In this document: positions 47,101-56,868 of the stretch, in pieces
Position numbering within the stretch: position 1 is the first letter of the stretch
How the letters are laid out: each line of letters begins with the position of its first letter
Assembly (NCBI RefSeq): GCF_030272615.1
Contig: NC_081412.1
Location: 694,098,083-694,162,082, forward strand
Origin: Cryptomeria japonica
Taxonomy: Eukaryota; Streptophyta; Pinopsida; Cupressales; Cupressaceae
DNA: 64,000 nucleotides
Direction: 5' to 3'
Notes under the pieces: model-generated
What the model was told of the DNA's origin: nothing
The model's input: only the letters and a program-made list of their open reading frames with translations
Database searches by the model: none
Made by a program: the position numbers and the translations under genes

Positions 47101-47700
47101 GCATAATCATAGATAGGATACTCGGTGATCACATGAATGATTTCCTTGGTGATTTTGAATGGTTGCTCCTCTAGCCACTTGAAATCATCATGAACTCTGC
47201 TCAAAACAAACTTAACCCATTGGGGTTTGAACACATGAGGATAGGTTAGAGCTTCAGTTAATCCCTTGATTTTGATATGCTCATACTTGTTGTTTAATAC
47301 ACCATCGGTACATAATTCATCATAAGTATCTCTTATCTCAAGATGACCGAGTTCTTCAACATGACATTTGGTGAAGAATCTAACATCTTCAACTAACAAG
47401 ACTCAATCCGGGATGAGTGAAAAGGCAGTTTTATGATCCAGTTCAGAGGCGACTTTAGGAGTCAAAGAGTATATCAGAGAGGGCTTCTCCACATTCTTGG
47501 ATCTTGGGTGCCATTTGTAAATTTTAGATAAACTAACAAACTATCCTTAGGGTTTGACAGTTTACAAACGACAGATGTTTCACACTCGATAGATAATAGC
47601 AATTGACAAGATCGGTAAACTAGCTTAATAGTGTGATGAGATTTGATGTAAATACCTTGGATTCGCTCTGAATGCGGTTTGATCACCTTGATTCACTCTA
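44190..47700 (-). pseudogene. TE-E ORF2: long unknown protein
   Basis: The broken minus reading is about 1,150 residues. Pieces are 47686-47474, 47399-47091, 46904-46455, 46370-45615, 45599-45381, 45053-44448 and 44400-44197, most of them separated by single stops in or near one frame. It begins near LVEDVRFFTKCHVEELGHLE, then PQWVKFVLSRVHDDFKWLEE and FKITKEIIHVITEYPIYDYA. A lysine-rich basic stretch with PPPTKRPNTRASAASSSKK lies near 46080-46150. A second folded-looking region holds ELYLHIDNRWKYAMGSEKQ. The tail is acidic (HDPDVIEQGPDATKEDPGD), then T/S-rich, then helical. I do not recognise the family. The first part could relate to plant transposon-associated domains, but this is a guess. 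TE-D has a matching start. Confidence 0.6.
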
Positions 47701-48149
47701 CTATGCTCTTTTGAAAACTTGGTGAATGAAAATGACCATGAAAATGCTTTTAAGTACACAAAATACCTTATTGGGCTCTGTGCGGGTTAGGTCAAAAACA
47801 TTAAATGCACTCGGTTCACCTTTAACCGATTTACTCTCCTTTCTTTCATTTTAACCGAGTAACCAAATTTCCTTCATTTACCGACTTGACAGGTTTCCTG
47901 TATACACTGACTTGACAGGTTTCCTGTAAAGTACTTTTGATAGAATTTCAAACTTACTAATGCATCTTGACTATGCAGATTTTGAATTTAGTACATACTA
48001 GAATAGGAACTGTTAAGATTTTAACCTTCAGAGAATGCAGTCCCTTCATACCTTTTTTGATTAGTTTGGAATAGGTGCACCTAACTTGGTAGGTAAGGTG
48101 ATTTCTTCATCTGACATGATTTCCTTCTTTTTCCAAATCATCTTAAAAT

Positions 48150-49413
48150 TTTAATTTATCTCTTTAGTGTCTCCTCTAGGTTGATCTTTGCAATCTCCAG
48201 CCAAGTGTCCAATTTTGTGACAATGAAAACATGCCATACCAAGATTTCTCCATGATCTTTGGTTGTTCATTCCAAACCTTATAAAATAATTGGCACTTAT
48301 ATGTCCATATCTTCCACAACATTCACACCATATCCTTGTATTGTAATCCCATGGTACTGCTGCATATTGTCGGTAAGGATTTGTGTGAGTTCGGTAACCT
48401 CTCGTGTTTTCTCAGTGTGCAGACCACATGCAGTTCTTTTGTTTAGACCAGCACTTCTTGGTACTATGTCCATATCTATTGTAGTTTCTACAAAACCCTT
48501 TGAATTTTGTCTTCTGATAGTTTTTGATAGACTTTGTCCTATATTGATTAGATGTGTGACCATATTTATTGCAATTGTAAAAAAAACCATTGGACTTAGT
48601 GATATTTAGTTGCTTACCTTTTCTGATCTGGCATATGTTGGTAGTGTGACCTTGATTTCCACAGTAGTATCAAATAGGCTTCTTTCTTTTGATTTTATTC
48701 CTGTTTCCAACTTGCTTTGATTATTCTCCTCTCTTGGTAGTATGAATTCCTTTCTCGGTAGATTATTTTCCTTTGGAACCGAGTCCTGCATCTTTGTTGG
48801 GTCTTCTTATATTCAGTTGCTCATCCAACATCTTTGATGCTTCATAACTCTTCTTCAATGTTTCTTTGGATTTCTTCTCTGTTTCTAGTTCATTGGTCAA
48901 CCTAGATACTTCAATTCTCAATGCTTGATTTTCATCATTCTTCAGAATCACTTCATGATGTGCATAACCTAGTTGATCTATCATATTTTGTTGAATCCTA
49001 GTCAACCTTGTGATTTCATCATTCTTATCAGATACTAAGACTTCTAGTTGTTTTTTCTCTCTCTGTAGATCTCTTGCTTTATCCTCAACTATCCTCAATG
49101 CATCTAGATTTTTAGTCATTTATGTGCTGAAATGTTCATGTTCTCTTTTCATTGCTTTTATTTGATCAGCCAATGCTTTGTTCTTTTCTTTCAATACTCC
49201 AATCATCTCTTCAATTTCTTCAGATATACTATTCTCAGATGATGTCTCAATTTGTTCCACTAACTCTTGAGAATCCTGCAAGTCATCAGATAATCTTCTT
49301 CTTACTTTGAGAGATTTTTGCATTTGCCTTTGCATGTCTGCAATCACTTGATTAGCATGATCCAACTCTTCTTATAGATACACAATCCTCTGAGATTATC
49401 TATAGCCTTCCAT
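48150..49413 (-). pseudogene. TE-E ORF1: coiled coil with zinc-knuckle array, gag-like
   Basis: It starts at an ATG at 49413, about 60 bp after the PBS. Residues 1-200 are strongly helical and charged (DHANQVIADMQRQMQKSL; EEMIGVLKEKNKALADQI; KARDLQREKKQLEVLVSD), a long coiled coil. Then come five knuckle-like blocks: YYCGNQGHTTNIC, YNCNKYGHTSNQY, CRNYNRYGHSTKKC, CECCGRYGHISANY and CFHCHKIGHLAGDC (about 48231-48190). Only the last is a perfect C-C-H-C. Stops near 49120, 48760 and 48660 break it. Role inferred: binding element RNA and self-assembly, like gag, but with no recognisable copia gag core. TE-D has the same layout. Confidence 0.72.
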
Positions 49414-49461
49414 TCATAAGATCTTTCTCTTTAGGTAGTTAAACCCTTTTCCAAAATTCAA

Positions 49462-49473
49462 GTTCTGATACCA
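49462..49473 (-). other. TE-E primer binding site (initiator tRNA-Met type)
   Basis: TGGTATCAGAAC on the minus strand lies two bases after the 5' LTR end CCTAACA. It differs by one base from the usual TGGTATCAGAGC seen in COP-1 and COP-2. Confidence 0.88.
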
Positions 49474-49475
49474 AT

Positions 49476-50598
49476 TGTTAGGCCCAATATGGAAATCTAA
49501 TGTACTAAGAGGGGAGGGGTGAATTAGTACTCCAAAAATTTTCTTGAATAATAACTTTACTGTTATGCATAAACAAAATAGTGTAGTAACATAAAATAAA
49601 GTTAAAACAAATAGATAATAATCATACATGATTCACTCCATAACACATATATTTTGGTTACGTAGAAACTCTTGGTTAGAGAGAAAAACTGTGGTGGGGA
49701 TGGCACCCACAACTTCACTATTGCAGTAATAAAGAATGCTCAGTTAGAGCTACATTTAGCTATTTCTGATAGTATACCCTATTAGGAGTAACAAGATCTA
49801 TTAGATCTACCTTGCTAAAGTATTTTACAGCATTTATTCTGAATGGTGCACCTAGTTAGAGGCTTTACAATTTATAGACTTGATTAGAGTCTTTTACCCT
49901 GTTAAAGGTTTCTCTTTCAACTTCACAATATTACAATAAAATTATTACAAATATCTGCAACTTTACATCTGAAATGTTATAGCAGATTCTATGTGCTCAT
50001 AATAGATTACCTTGCTTATAGCATACCTTGGTAACCCATATAGTAACTCGGTAAACCCTTCTGTTTACTCTATTCTTTGACTGTTCTCTGAAAACCTTCT
50101 CGGTGACCTTTGTGTCTCTGTAATAGTCTCCTTTCATGCATGCATACACTTCACTCATGCTATATAAATAGATCTCTTAAAACGGTGATCCAATTCATTG
50201 CTTCGATCTTACAAACAACATTCCTCGAATGAATAACTAAACAAAATATTTCATTGGTTAGATTGACCTCATAATCATACACAATCTTCTAGTGTAATTT
50301 CCAATGTAATAATGGTTAGATGTGGCTCAATCTTGTAACACGTTTTCATATGCATGTCTAGGTTTAATGTATCTGGTAACACATTTCACTCGATGAATAT
50401 CAACTCGGTGTGTCATCTTTACTGCTCAGTAGCCATAAAAAGATACTCGATAGACAACTCAGTGTGTACTGTGTTCTATGACTACTTTCTTCTATAATTG
50501 ACTAGACTGTGCATACCAACTTCTCTGTTATACGAACTGCATGATTCGGTAGTGCTAACCAACTAGAATATATAGTATGGCTTTGAATATAAAAACTA
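49476..50598 (-). repeat. TE-E 5' LTR, U3 end missing
   Basis: It matches the 3' LTR from 49476 to 50598 and then stops; the 3' LTR continues 268 bp further. The hairpin GTACTAA, GAGGGGAGGGGTGAA loop, TTAGTAC is perfect at 49502-49530. Without the U3 start this copy has lost part of its promoter region and its terminal TG. Confidence 0.85.
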
Positions 50599-51380
50599 AT
50601 GGCAACTTGATAAGTAGTAACAATTTCTTCAAGTTCTTCATTTTCTCTCCTTCTTTCTTCAAGTTCTCTTTTATAGAAGGCTTTCCAATCAGATTTATCA
50701 GATGATGATGATAATGCTGCAGTTGATGATGATGCCTTAAAAGCTAGATCTATCTTGATAGTAGTAACATGATCAAATTCCTCAAGCTCAAAAGATAAAA
50801 GTTTTCCAACCAAAGTGTCTCTAGATACTAATGCATTAGGTATTGTTCTTAATTCATTTATAGTAGTAACTTTCATTTTATATTCTGGTGGCAAAGCTCT
50901 TAAAACTTTAGAAACAATCTCATCTTCACTTAAGGTTCCTCCACAACATTGTATACCCAAAACAATTTAATTTACTTTTTCCATAAAAGCAGAAATTCTT
51001 TCATCTTCTTCTATTTTCAGACTTTCATACCTAATCCGGAAGCATTCCAGTTTTGCAATTTTGACTGTGGAATCTCCTTCATTCAATGTTTCCAATTTGT
51101 CCCAAATATCTTTAGCAGTAGATCTATCTGACAATCCCATGACTTGCTGATCTGTCAATGCACTCAAAAGTGCCTCTCTTGCTTTGCAATAATTTTCCTC
51201 ATCTTTAGCCAAGTTAGGTGGAATAGGTTGACATTGAGTAGGAGCAGTATAGCCATTCTTTGTAACATCCCATATATCCTTTCCAATGCAATTAAAATGT
51301 GTCTCCATTCTGATCTTCCATATGCCATAGTTAGTTCCATCAAGTTTCGGACTATCCTTCCTGAAATAATTAGAAGACAT
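50599..51380 (-). pseudogene. COP-1 gag N-terminal part
   Basis: It starts MSSNYFRKDSPKLDGTNYGI at 51380. Typical copia gag blocks follow: IRMETHFNCIGKDIWDV, CKAREALLSALTDQQVMG, DKLETLNEGDSTVKIAKL. A stop and shift are near 50965, then VSKVLRALPPEYKMKVTTI and FDHVTTIKIDLAFKASSS. It ends ERRRENEELEE at about 50620, followed by some 25 bp of unexplained filler and then truncated TE-E. It lacks the zinc knuckle, which is on the far side of TE-E. Confidence 0.88.
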
Positions 51381-51423
51381 TAAATCTCCTCAAGCTGTTA
51401 AACTTCTACAAAAAGAGGACTAG

Positions 51424-51435
51424 GCTCTGATACCA
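51424..51435 (-). other. COP-1 primer binding site (initiator tRNA-Met)
   Basis: TGGTATCAGAGC on the minus strand follows the LTR end CCTAACA after two bases. It is the standard plant copia primer site. Confidence 0.92.
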
Positions 51436-51437
51436 AT

Positions 51438-52504
51438 TGTTAGGTCCTAGAGACAACTGAGAGGTGGGTGGGGGGGTGAATCGGTTTTCCAATAAATTCA
51501 ATGAAAATTAACTTAACCAAAACTTAATGCTTAATACCGGTAAACCAAACTTTATGTCAGTAGACAGTCTTAATAGTTAATTGCAATACTGGTAAAGATT
51601 AATGCATGAAATAGAAAGATAATAACATCCACAACACATAACAAAATTATTTGTATGTGGAAACCCTATAAGGGGAAAAACCATGGTTGGAAGCCTTACC
51701 CACAATCAAATGATACTACTGTAGATAATATGTGTGTATATTATGGATTCTACACATGAAGAAAGGTCAACTGCCTAGAGCTCACTGCTCAATCGCAAAA
51801 TGAGAGTCACACTGACTACAATTGGATGGTTAAATCCAATGATAATGTAATGCTCAAAATAGCATCTTCATATGTTGGATTCAGTACCGGTTTAGTTCTG
51901 ATTGCCTTCACAAAATCCTTCCTTCAACCTTCAAATGATGTCTATGTGTATAGCTCTGCTTATTTTTGCATATACCTTGCTACAATCCTTATCACATTCT
52001 CACTTCAATCTCACAAATGAGATCTTACATTTATACCATAACGTAAGACCAATTGAATAGGTCAACTCACTAAAAGATATTATAATAAAATCAATTACAA
52101 GTAAATCAATATTTGATACATGATGTCAGTTCAATGCATTTACAATAATAATAAATCATCTCCATAACATGTCGTGTTGATCTGGAATAGATATGTCTAC
52201 CAGTGCTTATCATAGACCTATTTGCTGGTAACAACAAATATGTAAACCTAAATAAACAATTAACTAATTCAACAAAATAAAGTTAATGAATAATGTCTTT
52301 GACATAACCAAGTAGTCTCCAAGTCATTCCAAGTGTCGGTGAACAATATAATTTGTTGGTGAACCAAATACCAGTGACTGTGCATAAGTCTCTGACTTGT
52401 CGGTGAACAGAACCAAAATCTCCAAGTGCTGATAAGTGTTGACAAGAGATGAAAAGTGTTGATATCAATGACAAAACCATATCAACATATTCAAAATGCC
52501 AATA
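51438..52504 (-). repeat. COP-1 5' LTR
   Basis: It matches 37808-38869. On the minus strand the start is now TATTGGCATTTTGA at 52504 (TG changed to TA), and it ends CCTAACA at 51438. One arm of its terminal hairpin has decayed (TCGGTTTTC at 51481-51489). Confidence 0.92.
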
Positions 52505-52509
52505 GGTAC

Positions 52510-53163
52510 ATTGACTCACACACACCTAGACTACAATAGGCATTTACATCAATTGCCTAGTCTCAATTGGTACACTAAGTCCAACAAATGCCACACACAA
52601 CCTACAACGCAAACACTATCAATTGATCAACCAATCAAACACAATCAAAATAGATAATTACATCAATTGTCTAAGTCTCAATGAGTATTTTTCTTCAAAT
52701 ACCTTGACTTCATCAGGCAATTACATCAATTATCTAAGTCTCATCAGGTCAATTTGACTCACTTACTTAGACTTTATCTTGTCCAAGTGAACAACTAACA
52801 AAAGTTGTCACACTTTGACTAAACCGAGGCAATTCAACAGATTGCACCAGAAATTTCAACCAATTTTGATCAATTTTACAATATCAATCAAAAGCACAAC
52901 ACTACATTGGCACTATATCTCCTGCATGACCTAAGGGTGCTCACTGGCTTTCCCTTCTCCTCCTTCATTCCCAAATCCTCCATTCTATCCATGCCTAGTT
53001 TTCTTAAATTTTTTGAGAGATCATCCAATTTTTTAAAATTTTGTCCCATCTCTCAAGGAGGCATACCTAACCACCAACTTGGTGCTTGCTAGAGCACATA
53101 CTATGCTTACTTGCTTTTCTTTGAAATGATGCAATAAACCACACCATCTCAAAGAGGGGAAAA
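52510..53163 (+). other. TE-C internal 3' end with polypurine tract
   Basis: No gene is seen. It contains three or four copies of TTACATCAATTGTCTAAGTC at 52540-52750. The end resembles that of TE-B, with TTCTTTGAAA, an ATGC block and CTCAAAGAGGGG. The polypurine tract AAAGAGGGGAAAA is at 53151-53163, directly before the LTR. Confidence 0.6.
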
Positions 53164-53269
53164 TGTAGACACCCAAATATGTCTACTTAATTAAATGAAT
53201 GCTTAGTATTTATTTGATTATTTAACCATTGATAAACAATTAATTAAATTAATATTTAATTAATTCATC

Positions 53270-53560
53270 TTAACCCTCTTCTCCCATTAATTAAATAAAT
53301 TATCAAATTTATTTGATTTAATTCGCTTAACCAAATTCAGACCATTAATTAAATAAATAAATCATATTTGTTTAATTAAATCTTCTTTCACATTTAAATA
53401 AATTAATATTTATTTAAATCCCCAAAATCCCTCTCTCACATTTAAATAAACACAAATTTATTTAAATCACCTTTATCCTCCACCCACTTGCACTTTTTAG
53501 AAAATGCAAGTTGCGCCACTATTTTAAATAAATAAATTATTTATTTAAAATCATATTTAT
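53270..53560. repeat. AT-rich palindrome cluster in TE-C LTR
   Basis: Successive inverted pairs such as ATTTAAATAAA...TTTATTTAAAT, and AATTAAATAAA with matching TTTGATTTAATT, are each separated by 5-20 bp. Every one can fold into a short AT hairpin. Confidence 0.6.
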
Positions 53561-53574
53561 CCTCACCCACTTGA

Positions 53575-53780
53575 AACCTTTAATGGCTTACCTTAAAGTC
53601 TTCTCAAGCCTTTAATGGTTTTCCTTAAAGTCTGTAAACTTAATGGCTTCCTTCTAGAGTGTTCTCAAACCTTTAATGGTTTTCCTTAAGGTCTTTAAAA
53701 CCTTTGATGGCTTCTTTCTAGAGTCTTCTTAAACCTTTAATGGTTTCCCTCAATGTCTTCAAGCATTTAATGCTTTATCC
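53575..53780 (+). repeat. Tandem array CCTTTAATGGTTTTCCTTAA in TE-C LTR
   Basis: About seven diverged units of 28-35 bp share CCTTTAATGG, then TTTCCTTAAAGTCTT or CTTCCTTCTAGAGTCTT. Two sub-types alternate in the middle of the array. Confidence 0.7.
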
Positions 53781-54460
53781 CCATTTTCTCATTTAAATAA
53801 ATTAAGATTTATTTAAATAAATCCAAAATTCACTTGCACACATTAATAAATTTATATTTATTTAAAAATCCTAAAAATCATCCCACTTTCATTCTCCTAC
53901 AAAATCCACTTGCTCACTAACCTCCTTCTATATTCTTCTAACCCCTTCTAGATTCTTCTAACTCCTAATTAGCCTAATCCCCCTCCTAATAATTTGCACA
54001 TTCCTTAAGAAAAAGGTCACTTCTCAAAAACATGCAAAGTCTTCACAAACCATTAAAGGCTTTGTGTCACTTCTCCAAAACCTCCAAAGTCTTCAATAAG
54101 CATTTATGGTTAACTCAAACTCAACCCTTGGTTAGAGACTTTCTCTCTAACTCAACCATCCCTTTAATTCTTTGACCATGGTTATCCCTTTAAACTCTTG
54201 CACAATATTTTATCCATTGGATAAAAGTATTACCCTTGGATAAAAGCTTTATCCACTAACTCAACCCTAATCAAAACTGTCTAGGGTAACCATCATGTCC
54301 CCTCAAGAATTTAATGCTCCTTATCTCTCCTCTCAAGCCTCCTCATGGTGACACTTGTCAACATGGGATTGGGTTGAAAGTCTCACATGGATTGAATATA
54401 TTTTAATCCTAACCCTTGTTAAGATTGCTCAATCTTAACCTTTTATTTCCCCATTTCTTC

Positions 54461-54468
54461 TATAAATA
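54461..54468 (+). promoter_or_regulatory. TATA box in TE-C LTR
   Basis: TATAAATA is followed by GAACCCTTCTCC, a typical plant LTR promoter context, about 380 bp before the LTR end. Confidence 0.6.
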
Positions 54469-54840
54469 GAACCCTTCTCCTCAAGCAAAGAAGGAAGGAT
54501 TAGAGTATTGTTACTATACTGGTATTAGCATAGAGATTTCTCATAGCATCACTATATACACTTGCATAGCATATTTTTTAATCATATCCGACCATCTTGA
54601 ATCTCCATATGGCATCCATGGCTAGTGCTAAAAGTTGAGAGGTACACTCATTTGGGACTTTGAGAGGGGAGAAACAAGGGAGAAGCATCATAAGGCATCA
54701 TGGAAGCATCTTAGGGAGACTCTTCTCCTTTTTTTTGTTTTGTTAAACTTCTTTCATGATTTTTGAAATCTCTTTTGATGTGTTTGGAATGGTTTTTAGT
54801 TCTTTTTTTTGGTTTTATGGTTGAAACTAATATATTAACA

Positions 54841-55200
54841 TTGAACTTTGTTGTTGCCTTGTCCCCATTTCCACGACATCAATACTTGATATGGTCTTCT
54901 TCGAATTCATCAAGAAAATTCAATGCATGGTGAAAAACCTTGTCAACAACTCTTAATAATTGATCCTTCAAAACACCTTGTTTGTCACACATTATTCAGA
55001 ATTGGTTGAAGATTGCAAGCATTCCCAAATCTTCTAGTTTGTAATGAATGTAGGATCGAACATCTTCAACATGCAACACACCATAAAGAACACTAGATAG
55101 GGCTCTAGTGGGATCGGTTTCAATTGACTTGAGTGGATTCCTCTTGAATTCTAGTCGAGGCCTTTTAGTAATATGAACAAAGTATGGTGTATTCATCTCA
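54841..55200 (-). pseudogene. TE-D ORF2, N-terminal fragment
   Basis: It starts MNTPYFVHITKRPRLEFKRN at 55196. The block HVEDVRSYIHYKLEDLGMLA matches LVEDVRFFTKCHVEELGHLE of TE-E ORF2. Beyond a stop near 54996 the reading continues (DKQGVLKDQLLRVVDKVFHH) to 54841, where TE-C begins. Function unknown. The match is the main evidence that ORF2 is a real conserved gene. Confidence 0.62.
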
Positions 55201-55668
55201 AAATATCAAATACAGATACAAATTTTGGATAAATACCTTTTCCTCCTTCATAGCTAGGGTTTTCGCACTTTCCAGTTTGAATGCACTTCATCGATTCACA
55301 AATCCACAAATCTTCTCAATCCATTGTTAATCTTCACCAATGTAGTAATCAAAAGCTCTTCTCTGCCTCAGTCTCTCTCCATATGTTCTAAAAAATGCAA
55401 GGTAACAAATGAAACTAAAAAAACATCCTTTTATTTACCTTTTACAAACTACATTAAATGCTATACCCAATTAAAAAAACCCTAAACACCATTCAACCCT
55501 AAAACTCACTACTGGTTTTCATATCACATCAAACTTACTAGTTTCAACTCAACATCATTACCCATCATCAAATTACATCTGAATATGCAGATTTAACATA
55601 CCGCACAGTCCTTTAGGGGGTCTGAAAATGGATTTGACAATAAGCTCCCCCTAAGATTTATAACTAGC

Positions 55669-56841
55669 TTAGTTTACCGGTGAGGGGTTCTCCACACTAG
55701 GTGAAGAATTAGAATCTTCTGATGGTTTCTCCTCAATTTTCTTTCTCTAGATCTTGTTCATTTCTTCTCTGGTTTTCTCCACATAAACCTTCTTCTTACC
55801 TTTTAGGTCAGCAGACTGATTAACCAGATGGTTCATTCTTGTTTTGTAAAACTTTGCAAGTTGTCCTAGTTTGTGAAAATGAAAACAAGCCATTCCAGAT
55901 GCTCTCTAGGGTCCAACATATCCTCTACTAGTTCTTCTTTGGCAATTCATAGCAACATGTCCAAAGTTGTGACAAATTGAATAAGTCACATTCTGTCTAT
56001 ACTCCATCTCATAAGGACTAGACTAGTTCACATAAGGTCTTTGCCAAGTAGGATTTCTCTGGTTATTAAAAGATCTTGGCCATTCACCATTAGGTCTTTG
56101 ATTCATGTAAGGTCTCTGAATGTTTTCTCTAGACCCACACTTAATAGCTCTATGCCCATACTTGTTGCAAGTGTAACAATAGCCATCAAAATTTCTAGGC
56201 TTATATCCTTCATAAGTATTAGACCTACAACCATCAAAAGAAATAGATCTTCTTCTATAAATATTAGCAGTATGACCTGCCTTATGACAATTAAAGCATA
56301 CTGGTTTGTAGAGTTTCTTACCGATTTTCTTCTTTGTCTTAGGTGCATATTTGCCTTCGTGCATTATGTCTTTAGTACTGTAAGGCTCTCCTTTATCAAA
56401 GGTAGTGTATCCCAAGCCATGTGTGTCTCCATTTTGCCTTTGTGACTAAATCTTCTCATCAAGCATAGTAGAGCTCTTGTTGTATTTAGCTAAGATCTCA
56501 TTAGCATCAGCCAACTCCTTAGTAAGATCTTCAACCTTTTTCATAAGACTCTCTCTAAGGGATATAGCCATGTCCAGATCAACTTTTATTTCTTCTTTTT
56601 CTTCTTTTTCCTCATGAATATGTGCATGTAGAGTACCAATCTCTTGATTTAGTTTAGAGATCTGATGATCCTTCTCTCTGATCTTGTCTTCAACAGTCCT
56701 CCTGGCTTCCAGCTCTTGACTCATCCTGATAGTTAGGGCATCCATCTCTCTCCTCAGATTTGACTTATCATCATTCACATTTTCCACCTCATTAGCCAAT
56801 GCATCAAAGTTAGCTTCTTCAGATGAACTGTTTGTTAGCAT
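55669..56841 (-). pseudogene. TE-D ORF1: coiled coil with zinc knuckles
   Basis: Residues from NSSSEEANFDALANEVENVN form a long coiled coil (SNLRREMDALTIRMSQELEA; REKDHQISKLNQEIGTLHAH; SLMKKVEDLTKELADANEIL). After a stop near 56446, four knuckle blocks follow: CFNCHKAGHTANIY, CYTCNKYGHRAIKC (perfect), ICHNFGHVAMNC, and CFHFHKLGQLAKFY where the TE-E counterpart CFHCHKIGHLAGDC is perfect. Between them are R/N/P-rich linkers. It ends ENPSPVN at 55669. Order and spacing match TE-E ORF1, although which knuckles are intact differs. A gag-like role is inferred. Confidence 0.72.
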
Positions 56842-56868
56842 TTGGCATTATAACAAACAATGGAAGAT

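Larger units (their letters stand above)
42727..50598 (-). mobile_element. TE-E: pol-less LTR element with two own ORFs, inside COP-1 gag
   Basis: LTRs are 49476-50598 (5', cut short) and 42727-44117 (3'). The PBS TGGTATCAGAAC is at 49473-49462 and the polypurine tract AAAAAGGGGGAG at 44118-44133. The internal 5.36 kb has no RT, integrase or protease. It carries ORF1 (coiled coil + zinc knuckles) and ORF2 (long unknown protein). A diverged relative, TE-D, has the same two proteins. LTR and primer sites resemble copia, so copia enzymes could move it in trans; that is inference. The LTRs differ at several percent. Confidence 0.85.
37808..52504 (-). mobile_element. COP-1: Ty1/copia LTR retrotransposon, interrupted by TE-E
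   Basis: LTRs are 51438-52504 (5') and 37808-38869 (3') with GGTAC duplications. Minus-strand order is PBS for initiator tRNA-Met, gag, [TE-E], zinc knuckle, protease, integrase, RT, RNase H, polypurine tract, 3' LTR. Integrase before RT defines the copia superfamily. LTRs differ at roughly a tenth of positions in the part I compared, so the insertion is old. No envelope ORF is seen. Confidence 0.93.
53164..54840 (+). repeat. TE-C 3' LTR
   Basis: It starts TGTAGACACCCAAATATG right after a polypurine tract and probably ends TATTAACA at 54840, where minus-strand TE-D coding resumes. It shares its first ten bases and tract with TE-B, so it is a related gypsy lineage. Inside are AT-rich palindromes (53270-53560), a tandem array (53575-53780) and a TATA box at 54461-54468. 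The matching 5' LTR is not in the window, probably left of TE-A. Confidence 0.75.
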
